63,706 nt of DNA from JAICSD01 sp035637115 (lineage in GTDB: Bacteria > Acidobacteriota > Vicinamibacteria > Vicinamibacterales > 2-12-FULL-66-21), in assembly GCA_035637115.1 (NCBI GenBank), contig DASPXV010000245.1:1-63706 (forward strand). Direction: 5' to 3'. How positions within the stretch are numbered: the first letter of the stretch is position 1; each line of letters begins with the position of its first letter. The position numbers and the translations under genes were made by a program. This document shows, one piece after another, positions 40,492-49,069 of the stretch. The notes under the pieces were generated by a model. The model did not search any database. It saw nothing but the letters and a program-made list of their open reading frames with translations, and had not been told where the DNA came from.

Positions 40492-43400
40492 ATGAAACTT
40501 CGTTTTACCGCCCTGTTGGCGGCGCTCGTGCTCGTGCTCGGCGCGGCGTCCGTGTGGGCACAATCGCAAACGGGCGAGATCTTCGGCAAGGTCACCGATG
40601 CGTCGGGCGCCGTGCTGCCGGGCGTAACGGTCACGCTTACCGGCCCATCGCTCCTGCAACCTCAGTCCGCCACGACGAGCGAGACGGGATCGTTCCAATT
40701 CCCCCGCCTCAACGTGGGCACTTATAACGTCAAATTCGAGCTCGCCGGATTCAAGACCGTCATCAAGGAAAACATCGAGGTCACGGTCGGCTTCAGCGCG
40801 AACGTCAGCACCGCGCTTGGCGTGTCGGCCGTCCAGGAGACGGTGACGGTCACCGGCGAGAGCCCGATCGTCGACACCAAGCAGACCGGCACCAAGCAGA
40901 CGTTCACACTCGAGCAGCTGCAGCAGATTCCGTCGGCCCGCGACCCGTGGGTCATCCTGCAGCAGACGGCGGGCATCGCCATGGACCGCGAGAACATCGG
41001 CGGCAACATGTCGGGCCAGCAGTCGAACTACATCTCGCGCGGCGGCAACACGTTCAACAACAAGTGGTCGCTCGATGGCGTCGACATCACCGACATGAAC
41101 GCGACCGGCGCGTCGCCGACCTACTACGACTTCGATGCGTTCCAGGAAATGACGATCAACACCGGCGGCGTGGACGTCACGCAGCAGACCGGCGGCGTCG
41201 GCGTCAACCTGGTGACCAAGAGCGGCACTGACAGGTTCCACGGCTCGGGCCGCGTCTACAACACCAACGACAAGTTCGAATCGCAGAACATCACCGACGC
41301 GCAGCGCGGCCTCGGCGCCACCTCGGGCAACCCGATCCAGAACATCAACGACTTCGGGACTGAGATGGGCGGGCCGATCAAGCGCGGAAAGGCGTGGGCG
41401 TGGGGCAGCTACGGCAAGCAGGACGTCAAGGTCGGCGTCATCGGCTTCTACCAGCCGACGTCGCAGTGCCAGGCGATCAAGGCGGCCCCGCTCAACTACG
41501 CGATCAAGGACGTCAACGAGTGCCTGAACACGGACCGTACGACGATCCGCACGACCAACCTCAAGGGTGAAGTGCAGTTGTTCAAGGGGAACAAGCTGTC
41601 GGGATTCAACCTGTTCTCGCTGAAGGAGCGCAACGCGCGCAACGCGAGCGACACGACGCCCCCTGAGTCCACGGTTCGGCAGGCCGCGGTGCCGGGCACC
41701 TACGGCTTCAGGAACTGGTGGAACGTCGGCCCGAATCCGACCTACAAGGTCGGCGACCAGTGGGTGGTGAGCGATCGACTGCTGATCGACGCGCAGTACG
41801 CGCACGTCGGCAACAACTTCATCCTCGACTATCACACCGACGATCTGGTCAACGTCCAGCCGTTCCTCGTCATCGCGGGCACCATCAACGGCCGCTCGAC
41901 GCCGGACGGCGCGCACTCGGTGAACGTCCGTCCGACGAACCAGGTCACGCTGAACGCGAACTACTTCCTGCCCGGCAAGCTGTTCGGCGACCACGCGCTG
42001 AAGGTCGGCGGGTACTACAAGAACGCGCTCTCGTTCCTTTACACGCACACGCCGGGCAACGCGGTCGCGCGCTTCCCCACGATTGCCGCGTCGACCGACG
42101 CGAACGACTGCGCGGACGTGGCCGCGGGCTGCCAGCTGCAGCTCACGCGCGACGGTCAGAGCCAGTACTACCTCGTGAACAACGCGGCCTACGCGCAGGA
42201 CACGATCACGCACGGGCGTGCGACGTTCCAGCTCGGCGTTCGCTACGACTACAATCACGACACGGTGCTCGACGCGAGCGTCAGCTCCAACCCGTTCCGC
42301 CCCGACTGGCTGCCAGCCGTGAGCTTCCCCGGCGCGGACCCCGGCGTGAAGTTCAATGACTGGTCGCCGCGCCTCGGGTTCACGTACGACGTGAGCGGCG
42401 ACGGCAAGACGATCGCGAAGGCGAACTATGCGATGTACTTCGGCCAAGTCGGCACCGGCGGCGTCGCCAGCCAACTGAATCCGGTCAGCCGCGTCAGCGC
42501 GCGTTACCGCTGGGTGGATCTCGACCACGACAAGTTCGTCGATGCGAACGAAATCGTGAACTCGGCGGGTGCTCCGGCAGCCGTCACCGACACGCTGATC
42601 ACCCCCACCGGCAACTGGAGCCCGCTGAACCCCACTGCCGTCACGACGGCGAACACGGTCGATCCGAACCTGAAGAACGACCGCACGCGCGAGTTCATCG
42701 TCGGGCTCGATCGCGAGGTCGGCAAGGGCTTCGCCGCGGGCGTCAGCTACATCTGGCGCAAGTACGACCAGTTCCAGTGGACGCCGGCGAACGGCATCGC
42801 GACAGACGGTTCCTCTTATACCGAGACGACCTATACGCCGCCGGCGGCGGACTGCCCGGCGGGCGCGCGCTGCCCGACGGTCACCTACTTCACGCCGGCC
42901 ATCAGCGTGGGCTCGGTGACGACGCTGACGAACCAGAGCTTCTGGCGTGACTTCAACGGTGTCGAGGCGACCGCCCGCAAGCGGATGTCGAACCACTGGA
43001 TGATGAACACGAGCTTCACCTACAACAGCACGCTGGTGCACTACGGCAAGACGAACGCCTACACGGATCCGACCAACATCGCGTTCCGCAACGGCTACCA
43101 GTACGACTACCTGACGACGGGCAGCGGCCTGGGGAACGTCTACGTGAATGCCAAGTGGCTGTTCAAGCTGAGTGGCATGTATCAGCTGCCGTACTCGGTG
43201 AACGTCTCCGCGTTCTACAACGCGCGCGAGGGGTATCCGTTCGAGCCGTTCATCCTGACGCCGACCCGTTCGAACAACGGCGGCCAGGCGAGCGTGCTGC
43301 TGGATCCGGTCGGCGAGAACCGCCTCCCGAACTTCCAGAACGTGGACTTCCACGTGGAGCGGCCGATCAGCTTCCTGTCGACGCACCTGGTTCCTTCGCT

Positions 43401-43533
43401 CGACATCTTCAATGTGGGGAACTTCAACACGATCCAGGCGCTGCAGCGCCAGCAGAACGCGACGACGGCGAACCAGATCAGCTCTGTCGTCGCGCCGCGC
43501 GTCATCCGGTTCGGAATCCGCGTGAACTGGTAA
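40492..43533 (+). CDS. TonB-dependent receptor with carboxypeptidase-regulatory domain (Oar-like)
   Basis: 1013 residues. It has a signal peptide ending VWAQ (about 23) and a CarboxypepD_reg-like domain (about 26-110: GEIFGKVTDASGAVLPGVTV). The plug (about 120-260) has LQQIPSARDPWVILQQTAGI and LDGVDITDMNATGASPTYYD. The beta barrel ends in GIRVNW with a terminal aromatic residue. It is about one third identical in style to the receptor at 22931-25780 but not a recent duplicate. The SD-rich leader GGAGGAAGAAGAG precedes ATG. Upstream 233 bp contains only an inverted repeat (AAATC/GATTT, about 40350-40373) and likely promoter. It ends at the strong terminator at 43641. Confidence 0.93.
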   Translation: MKLRFTALLAALVLVLGAASVWAQSQTGEIFGKVTDASGAVLPGVTVTLTGPSLLQPQSATTSETGSFQFPRLNVGTYNVKFELAGFKTVIKENIEVTVGFSANVSTALGVSAVQETVTVTGESPIVDTKQTGTKQTFTLEQLQQIPSARDPWVILQQTAGIAMDRENIGGNMSGQQSNYISRGGNTFNNKWSLDGVDITDMNATGASPTYYDFDAFQEMTINTGGVDVTQQTGGVGVNLVTKSGTDRFHGSGRVYNTNDKFESQNITDAQRGLGATSGNPIQNINDFGTEMGGPIKRGKAWAWGSYGKQDVKVGVIGFYQPTSQCQAIKAAPLNYAIKDVNECLNTDRTTIRTTNLKGEVQLFKGNKLSGFNLFSLKERNARNASDTTPPESTVRQAAVPGTYGFRNWWNVGPNPTYKVGDQWVVSDRLLIDAQYAHVGNNFILDYHTDDLVNVQPFLVIAGTINGRSTPDGAHSVNVRPTNQVTLNANYFLPGKLFGDHALKVGGYYKNALSFLYTHTPGNAVARFPTIAASTDANDCADVAAGCQLQLTRDGQSQYYLVNNAAYAQDTITHGRATFQLGVRYDYNHDTVLDASVSSNPFRPDWLPAVSFPGADPGVKFNDWSPRLGFTYDVSGDGKTIAKANYAMYFGQVGTGGVASQLNPVSRVSARYRWVDLDHDKFVDANEIVNSAGAPAAVTDTLITPTGNWSPLNPTAVTTANTVDPNLKNDRTREFIVGLDREVGKGFAAGVSYIWRKYDQFQWTPANGIATDGSSYTETTYTPPAADCPAGARCPTVTYFTPAISVGSVTTLTNQSFWRDFNGVEATARKRMSNHWMMNTSFTYNSTLVHYGKTNAYTDPTNIAFRNGYQYDYLTTGSGLGNVYVNAKWLFKLSGMYQLPYSVNVSAFYNAREGYPFEPFILTPTRSNNGGQASVLLDPVGENRLPNFQNVDFHVERPISFLSTHLVPSLDIFNVGNFNTIQALQRQQNATTANQISSVVAPRVIRFGIRVNW

Positions 43534-43539
43534 GGAAAA

Positions 43540-43612
43540 CGCCCAACTCCTCAACGCCCAACTCCCAAGAAATCAACTTGGGAATTGGGAATTGGGAATT
43601 GGGAATTGGGAT
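43540..43612. repeat. 7-mer array with fold-back (CCCAACT ... TTGGGAA)
   Basis: CCCAACT-type units, then about four TTGGGAA units, able to pair (CCAACTCCCAAG/CTTGGGAATTGG). It directly follows the TonB receptor stop. Confidence 0.85.
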
Positions 43613-43640
43613 TTTGAAGACGGTTCGCTCGGGAGGAGGA

Positions 43641-43677
43641 GGGGCCGGGTTCTGCAAAGAGCCCGGCCCCTTTTTTT
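43641..43677 (+). terminator. Intrinsic terminator of TonB receptor gene
   Basis: A 9-bp GC stem GGGGCCGGG/CCCGGCCCC with a 12-nt loop followed by seven T. Confidence 0.92.
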
Positions 43678-43680
43678 ATC

Positions 43681-43752
43681 TCCGTCTTCTTTCTTCCGTC
43701 TTCTTTCTTCCGTCTTCCGTCTTCTTTCTTCCGTCTTCCGTCTTCTTTCTTG
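43681..43752. repeat. 7-mer array (TCTTCCG/TCTTCTT)
   Basis: About ten pyrimidine heptamers between the terminator and the stop codon of the minus-strand HAD gene. Confidence 0.85.
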
Positions 43753-44445
43753 CTAGTGCCAGCCGACCAACTGGGCGAGGCGATGCAGGAGCTTGGGCTG
43801 CTTCCGCGCGACGGATGCCTGATCGAGGATGTCGAGGCACTCGGAGATCGATCCGGCCGTTCCGATGCCCAGGCGTCGCGCCGTGTTGATGGTCGGCTGA
43901 TCCTCGCGATCGACGATCAGCAGCGGCTTGGCGCCGGATTCCGATTTCACGTCGATGCAGTTCTTCGCGCTGTCGTCGACGTGGTAGTCGAGTCTGAGGG
44001 CGCCGGCGGCGGCGCCGCGCGAGCCGGCGATCACCAGCACGCTCGGTAGATCGAATCCCTGCGCAACGAGCCAGCGCTGCGTCTGCCGCTGCACCACGTC
44101 CCCCTCGGTATACGGCCGCTGCGTGATGAAGAACACTTCCCAGCGATGGCGGAGCGCCATCTCCTGGATTCGCTTGACTGCCGCGGGATCGAGCGGCTTC
44201 AGGGCCATCCAGAAATCCGGCGTCGCCTGAATGGCCTGCCAGATCACATTACGGCGGCGATGCACGTCCGATCCGCGGCGCTCGCGGGCATCGTCCTGCT
44301 CGTCCTGCTTCCCGGCTTCCTCTTCCGGATCATCCGCGCGGGTCGTCACGCGCGCGGGTCCGTAGAGCCGCGCTTCGATCTCGTGGTAGGCAGATTCAAA
44401 GTCGGCGAGCACGCCGTCCATGTCGAAGCCAATCCGCAGAGACAT
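43753..44445 (-). CDS. HAD-like 5'-nucleotidase-type protein
   Basis: 230 residues. HAD motif I is GFDMDGVLADFE. A charged insertion (DPEEEAGKQDEQDDARERRG) lies in the cap. The later motifs are FFITQRPYTEGD and YHVDDSAKNC (Asp pair). The layout resembles the NT5C/deoxyribonucleotidase-like group, in which the nucleophile Asp attacks a nucleotide 5'-phosphate; the substrate is inferred. It lies 15 bp after the GDP-fucose synthase gene and so is probably third in an M20-fcl-HAD operon. Confidence 0.75.
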   Translation of the reverse strand: MSLRIGFDMDGVLADFESAYHEIEARLYGPARVTTRADDPEEEAGKQDEQDDARERRGSDVHRRRNVIWQAIQATPDFWMALKPLDPAAVKRIQEMALRHRWEVFFITQRPYTEGDVVQRQTQRWLVAQGFDLPSVLVIAGSRGAAAGALRLDYHVDDSAKNCIDVKSESGAKPLLIVDREDQPTINTARRLGIGTAGSISECLDILDQASVARKQPKLLHRLAQLVGWH

Positions 44446-44460
44446 GCGTTCGCGCGATCG

Positions 44461-45423
44461 TCAGGCGGAAGCCACCGCCGACAGGCGGAGGTGTGCGTGG
44501 TTTTCGACGAACCACCGGTTGGTGTCCGCGATTCCGTCGCGCAGGGACACCTTGTGGCGCCAGCCGAGTGCATGAAGCCGCGAGACGTCGAGCAGCTTGC
44601 GCGGCATGCCATCGGGCTTTGACGAGTCGAACGTCAGCACCGCATCGGGATAGATGATCTCTTTCAGGATCTCCGCGAGCTCGCGAATGCTGATGTCTTC
44701 GCCGGTGCCCACGTTGACGTGCTCCTCTGCTTCGTAGCGCTTCATGATGAAGACGCAGGCGTCGGCGAGGTCGTCGACGTGAAGGAACTCGCGCCGCGGG
44801 TTGCCGGTGCCCCAGATCACGACTTCACGCGCGCCCGCCGTCCTCGCCTCGTGGAACTTGCGGATCATCGCGGGCAGCACGTGTGAGCTGGCCAGATCGA
44901 AGTTGTCATTCGGGCCGTAGAGATTCGTCGGCATCGCCGAGATGAAGTTCGATCCGTACTGCCGGCGGTACGCCTGGCACAGCTTGATCCCGGCGATCTT
45001 GGCGATCGCGTACGCCTCGTTCGTCGGCTCCAGCGCGCCGGTCAGCAGTTGCGCCTCGGTCATCGGCTGCGCGCAGTCACGCGGGTAGATGCAGGAGCTG
45101 CCCAGGTACAACAGCTTCTTCGCGCCGTAGAGATGCGCGGCGTGCACCACTGTGGCGTGAATCATCATGTTGTCGTAGATGAACTCGGCCGGCCGCGTGG
45201 AGTTCGCGAGAATGCCGCCGACGGTTCCCGCGGCGAGGTAAACGTACTCGGGACGATTGGCCTTGAACCAGTAATTCACCGCCGCCTGGTCGCGCAGATC
45301 GAGTTGCTCGCGCGTGGCGGCCTGGATCTCGACGTCCGGCTCCCGTTCGAGGCGCCGAACGATCGCGGAGCCCACGAGCCCTCTGTGTCCGGCGACGTAG
45401 ATACGCGCTGGTCCGGGCACCAT
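44461..45423 (-). CDS. fcl: GDP-L-fucose synthase
   Basis: 320 residues, extended short-chain dehydrogenase. The NADP fold is VAGHRGLVGSAIVRRL. The catalytic set is the Ser of LGSSCIYPRDC with Y-x-x-x-K in YAIAKIAG. AGTVGGILANSTRPAEFIYDN and MPTNLYGPNDNFD are signature segments. It converts GDP-4-keto-6-deoxymannose to GDP-L-fucose for surface glycans; the partner GDP-mannose dehydratase gene is not in the window. The last dozen residues (AHLRLSAVASA) are encoded by a REP-like repeat at the 3' end. It starts 4 bp after the M20 peptidase gene. Confidence 0.92.
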   Translation of the reverse strand: MVPGPARIYVAGHRGLVGSAIVRRLEREPDVEIQAATREQLDLRDQAAVNYWFKANRPEYVYLAAGTVGGILANSTRPAEFIYDNMMIHATVVHAAHLYGAKKLLYLGSSCIYPRDCAQPMTEAQLLTGALEPTNEAYAIAKIAGIKLCQAYRRQYGSNFISAMPTNLYGPNDNFDLASSHVLPAMIRKFHEARTAGAREVVIWGTGNPRREFLHVDDLADACVFIMKRYEAEEHVNVGTGEDISIRELAEILKEIIYPDAVLTFDSSKPDGMPRKLLDVSRLHALGWRHKVSLRDGIADTNRWFVENHAHLRLSAVASA

Positions 45424-45427
45424 GCGA

Positions 45428-46810
45428 TCAGCCCCGTCCGATCTCGTCGTAAAGATAAGCGGAGGCGATGATGCCGCCGTGGAAGTTTCCGAGATCGAGC
45501 TTCTCGTTCGGCGCGTGCGCGTTCTCGTCGGGCAGGCCGACGCCGAACAGCACCGACGGAAGTCCGAGGATCTCCGAGAAGGTAGCGACCACAGGGATCG
45601 AACCCCCTTCGCGATTGAAGACAGGTTCCTTGCCGAAGCCCTTTTCGATCGCGCGGCCGGCGGCCTGCACGTACTTGTTATCGAAGTCGGTCATCCACGG
45701 CTTGCCGCCCTGCATCCGCGTGACCTTGACTTCGACGGTCTTCGGCGCGACTTTCTTCACGTAATCCTCGAACCGCTGCGCGATCTTGTCCGGATCCTGG
45801 TTCGGCACGAGGCGCATGCTGACTTTCGCCATCGCGACGGCGGGGATCACCGTTTTGGCGCCCTCCCCCGTGAATCCGGACAGAATGCCGTTCACTTCGA
45901 ACGTCGGCCGGGCCCACACACGCTCGAGCGTGGTGTAACCCGTCTCGCCCCACAGCTTCGGCGCGCCCAGCTCCTTCGCGTAGCGCTTCTCGTTGAACGG
46001 CAGCTTGCGCCACTGCTCGCGTTCCTCTTCACGCAGCTCGCGCACGTCTTCGTAGAAACCGGGAATCTTGATCCGGCCGCTGCGGTCCTTCATCTGCGCG
46101 AGGATGTTCGCGAGCTGGAACGCCGGATTCGCGACGGCGCCGCCAAACGATCCCGAGTGCAGGTCCGACTTCGTCCCGCGCAGATCGATCTGGAAGTACA
46201 CCAGGCCGCGGAGCCCATAACAGATGGAGGGAATGCCGCGATCGAACATCGGTGAATCGGAAATCACGACGACGTCCGCCGTGAGTTCGTCCTTGTGCGC
46301 CTTCACGAAGTTGTCGAGATTCGCGGACCCAACTTCTTCTTCACCCTCGAGGATCACTTTGATGTTGCACGGCAGCTTGCCGTTCTGCTTCAAGTGCGCC
46401 TCGATCGCCTTGAAGTGCATGAACACCTGCCCCTTGTCGTCCGCCGATCCGCGCGCGTAGATCTCGCCGTCGCGCACGGTCGCCTCGAACGGCGGCGACT
46501 CCCACAACTCGACCGGATCCACAGGCTGCACGTCGTAGTGGCCGTAGAACAGGATCGTAGGCGCACCTTGCGCGCCGAGCCAGTCGCCGTAGACCACCGG
46601 GAACCCAGGCGTCTCGATCAGCCGGACGTTCTGCAGCCCGATGCGCCGCATCTCCTCCGCGCTCCACTCCGCGCAGCGCTTCACATCCCCCGCATGCTGC
46701 GGCAGCGCGCTGACGCTCGGGATGGCGAGATACGCCTTCAGCTCGTCGACGTACCGGTCGCGGTGCGTGTTTATGAAGTCGATGATGTTGTTCATGGCGC
46801 CACCGCTCAT
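45428..46810 (-). CDS. M20-family dipeptidase/peptidase
   Basis: 460 residues. The metallopeptidase M20 core has metal ligands in GHYDVQP, ARGSADDKGQ, LEGEEEVGS (catalytic Glu and ligand) and VISDSP. The late His ligand is in LDLGNFHGG. A dimerisation domain is inserted at about 215-375. The family includes cytosolic nonspecific dipeptidases and succinyl-diaminopimelate desuccinylase; overall layout fits the dipeptidase side. ATG 46810 has GAGG 4 nt upstream; MNNII at 46795 is an alternative start. Confidence 0.9.
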   Translation of the reverse strand: MSGGAMNNIIDFINTHRDRYVDELKAYLAIPSVSALPQHAGDVKRCAEWSAEEMRRIGLQNVRLIETPGFPVVYGDWLGAQGAPTILFYGHYDVQPVDPVELWESPPFEATVRDGEIYARGSADDKGQVFMHFKAIEAHLKQNGKLPCNIKVILEGEEEVGSANLDNFVKAHKDELTADVVVISDSPMFDRGIPSICYGLRGLVYFQIDLRGTKSDLHSGSFGGAVANPAFQLANILAQMKDRSGRIKIPGFYEDVRELREEEREQWRKLPFNEKRYAKELGAPKLWGETGYTTLERVWARPTFEVNGILSGFTGEGAKTVIPAVAMAKVSMRLVPNQDPDKIAQRFEDYVKKVAPKTVEVKVTRMQGGKPWMTDFDNKYVQAAGRAIEKGFGKEPVFNREGGSIPVVATFSEILGLPSVLFGVGLPDENAHAPNEKLDLGNFHGGIIASAYLYDEIGRG

Positions 46811-46862
46811 TTTGCCTCGTAATTCAGCCGGGAATCAATCGGCATGGAAGGCTCGAGGCTGC

Positions 46863-46967
46863 TTGTCACATACACCACAGAGTCACCGAGACGGGGAGGA
46901 ACACGAAGAAATCAAATTGGACTCTGTGCGTCCTCTGAGCCTTTGCGACTCCGTGGTGTACTTGTGA
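46863..46967. repeat. CACAGAG-type palindromic element
   Basis: An imperfect inverted repeat: TGTCACATACACCACAGAGT against CTCCGTGGTGTACTTGTGAC, inner arms CCGAGACGGGGAGG/CCTCTGAGCC. Same architecture as the 38526 element; lies between the M20 and sulfurtransferase genes. Confidence 0.7.
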
Positions 46968-47005
46968 CGGACTGTATCGCCCGAAAGGAATGGATGCGCT
47001 CTGCA

Positions 47006-47824
47006 CTACTGTTCGATCGGAAGCTCAGTTCTGTCGCCCCATTCCTTCCAGGAGCCGGTGTAGTTACGGACCCGCGGATAACCCAACAGGCGCAGCGCGA
47101 GATAGCCGTGAGCGGCGCGGTAGCCACCCTGGCAGTAGGTCACAACCTCTTTATCCGGAGTAACGCCGGCTTTCTCATACATCGCGCGCAATTCGTCGGC
47201 AGGTTTGAACGCGCCATCCTCGCCCAGGTTGCGCGTCCATTCGACGTGCCGGGCACCGGGAATCCGGCCGCCGCGTTTCGCGCGGACCGTGGTGCCCGCG
47301 TACTCCCCGTCGCTGCGCGTGTCGAGCAGGACGACGTCGGGATTGCCGAGGCGGGAGTGGACGTCGCGCCAGGTTGCGATCGTTTGTTCCTGCGGTGTGC
47401 CGGTCCACGTGCTCTTCGGCGGCGGCGACACGTCGCGCGTCACCGGAAGCTTGGCACGGACCCACGAGCCGAAGCCGCCATCGAGCAGCTGCACGTGCGG
47501 GTGACCGAAGTACTCGAGAAACCAGAACGCGCGGGCCGCGCGGATCCCCGACTGCTCGTCGTACACGACGACCGGCGTCGACGCAGTCACGCCGCGCAAA
47601 TTGAAGAGGTGATCGATCATCCACATGAACGCCTTCAACGGCGCGGGATCGGTGTCGATGAGCGAGACGCCCCAGAGATCGAGATGCACCGCGCCTGGTA
47701 TGTGTCCCTTTGCGAAGTCTTCCGGTGGACGCAGATCGATGACCAACGGCGGAGTTGGCCTGTCGATCGCTCGCGCAAGTTCTTCCGGTGTGGTCAGCAG
47801 CGCCGGGTTCGCGTAGCCCTTCAT
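47006..47824 (-). CDS. Thiosulfate/3-mercaptopyruvate sulfurtransferase (two rhodanese domains)
   Basis: 272 residues. The N-terminal inactive rhodanese domain (about 8-125) has VIDLRPPEDFAKGHIPGAVH. The C-terminal active domain (about 140-270) has LLDTRSDGEYAG and the active-site loop YCQGGYRAAH, with the persulfide-forming Cys. It transfers sulfane sulfur from thiosulfate or mercaptopyruvate to cyanide or thiols. The loop (CQGGYRA) is closer to thiosulfate-type than to CGSGVTA mercaptopyruvate enzymes. Confidence 0.92.
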   Translation of the reverse strand: MKGYANPALLTTPEELARAIDRPTPPLVIDLRPPEDFAKGHIPGAVHLDLWGVSLIDTDPAPLKAFMWMIDHLFNLRGVTASTPVVVYDEQSGIRAARAFWFLEYFGHPHVQLLDGGFGSWVRAKLPVTRDVSPPPKSTWTGTPQEQTIATWRDVHSRLGNPDVVLLDTRSDGEYAGTTVRAKRGGRIPGARHVEWTRNLGEDGAFKPADELRAMYEKAGVTPDKEVVTYCQGGYRAAHGYLALRLLGYPRVRNYTGSWKEWGDRTELPIEQ

Positions 47825-47850
47825 CCCGTGAGCGTACTACTGGAGCAGAC

Positions 47851-47879
47851 TTGACCTGAAGCTCTTTACGCTGCAAAGT
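47851..47879 (+). promoter_or_regulatory. Promoter of membrane-protein/regulator pair
   Basis: TTGACC (47851-47856), a 17-nt spacer, CAAAGT (47874-47879), then 6 nt to GTG 47886. The -10 box is weak, but the -35 and both spacings fit a leaderless promoter. Confidence 0.5.
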
Positions 47880-47885
47880 AGAGAC

Positions 47886-48482
47886 GTGGACGTCACCCGC
47901 GCGCTCGACCAGATCGCCGAGATCCACGGGCAGATCGCGAAAGGCGAGGTCTACCGCGGTTATCGATCATTGCCGATTGCCGCGTCAGGGCTGATGGGAA
48001 TCGCGGCGGCGGCGCTTCAGCCGCGCTCGCTCGGCACCGCCGATCCGATCGGCTTCGTTTTGTACTGGGCGGCCATTGGAATCGCGGCCGGATTCGTCGG
48101 CTCGAGCGAGATCGTCTACAACTACATCGTCCACGAGGACGTCGCGTCGCGGCGGAAGACGCGAAAGGTGGTCGGACAGTTTCTGCCGAGCGTGCTCGGC
48201 GGCGCTGCGATGGCCGTGTCCTTCACACACTTGAGTGCGGCGCTGGTACCGCTCCTGCCGGGCCTGTGGGCGTTTTGTTTTGGCATCGGCACCTTCGCGT
48301 CTCGCCCGTACCTCCCGAGGGCGAGCGGCTGGGTGGCGCTGTTTTATTACGCGGCTGGATTTACGCTGCTGTGGATCGCGCGCGGACCGGAGCCGCTCAC
48401 CGGCTGGTGGGTCGGCGGAACGTTCGGCGTCGGCCAGCTTCTGGCCGCCGTCGTGCTCTGGTGGAATCTCGAACGGACTTAG
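47886..48482 (+). CDS. Multi-pass membrane protein of unknown function
   Basis: 198 residues. A short cytoplasmic helix (ALDQIAEIHGQIAKGEVYRG) is followed by about six membrane helices. No catalytic motif is recognised. Similar proteins are commonly paired with a small winged-helix regulator, as here: the next gene starts 2 bp after the stop. The pair may be a self-regulated two-gene unit. Confidence 0.75.
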   Translation: MDVTRALDQIAEIHGQIAKGEVYRGYRSLPIAASGLMGIAAAALQPRSLGTADPIGFVLYWAAIGIAAGFVGSSEIVYNYIVHEDVASRRKTRKVVGQFLPSVLGGAAMAVSFTHLSAALVPLLPGLWAFCFGIGTFASRPYLPRASGWVALFYYAAGFTLLWIARGPEPLTGWWVGGTFGVGQLLAAVVLWWNLERT

Positions 48483-48484
48483 TC

Positions 48485-48880
48485 ATGCCGAAAAAACAAC
48501 CTCCCCGCGACGAACCTGGACGCTACGCCTACGAGGGGCTCGATCGCGTGCTCCACGAAAAGGCGCGGCTTGGAATCATGACGTCGCTCGTGACGCGCAG
48601 CGAAGGCGCGGTGTTCAACGAGTTGAAGCGTCTCTGTGCCCTGACCGACGGGAATTTGAGCCGCCACATCGATGTGCTTCAGGAGGCGGGACTCGTGGAG
48701 GCCTGGCGCGGCACCGATGGCGGCCGGCCGCAGACGCTCTATCGGCTCACGCAGGAAGGGCGCGCGCGCTTCGTCGCGTACCTCGAAGAGCTCGAACAGG
48801 TCGTGCGCGACGCGCTGCCAAAAGCGATCAAACGGCCGGAGCGCTCGCCGGATCTCCCGCCCGGATTTCAGCCGGCGTGA
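48485..48880 (+). CDS. Winged-helix transcriptional regulator (MarR/ArsR-like)
   Basis: 131 residues from ATG 48485. The winged-helix core is KARLGIMTSLVTRSEGAVFN, the recognition helix LTDGNLSRHIDVLQEAGLVE and the wing GGRPQTLYRLTQEGR. This matches the HTH_27-type family of stand-alone wHTH regulators often found with a membrane protein. It likely controls its own operon. The frame extends upstream within the membrane-protein gene, but ATG 48485 fits the domain start. Confidence 0.85.
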   Translation: MPKKQPPRDEPGRYAYEGLDRVLHEKARLGIMTSLVTRSEGAVFNELKRLCALTDGNLSRHIDVLQEAGLVEAWRGTDGGRPQTLYRLTQEGRARFVAYLEELEQVVRDALPKAIKRPERSPDLPPGFQPA

Positions 48881-48897
48881 TCTTCCGGCGGCTTGAA

Positions 48898-49069
48898 CTT
48901 CCGCCTAAGCGCGGAAGCTACACGGGGTCGATAGAAACGGCGGAAGCTACAGGGGTCGATAGAAACGGTGGAAGCTGCACGGGTTCAATAGGAAACACGC
49001 GTTCAGTAGGAAGCTCGTAGCTTCCGTCCCTTCAATAGGAGTCCTGTAGCTTCCGCCTTTAGGCGGAAG
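48898..49069. repeat. REP cluster with spaced GGAAGCTNCA repeats
   Basis: Two REP palindromes bracket three 28-31-bp imperfect direct repeats of the form CGGAAGCTACANGGGTCGATA. It fills the convergent gap between the regulator and the MBL gene. Confidence 0.75.

Noticed and set aside
40372..43554. Very long (over 1000 codon) antisense frame opposite the second TonB receptor
   Set aside because: Composition is Arg/Val/His-rich nonsense, and the sense strand encodes a complete receptor with signal peptide and barrel end.
48898..49069. CRISPR-like array
   Set aside because: Only three imperfect units, no constant-length spacers of unique sequence, REP palindromes at both ends and no cas genes nearby.
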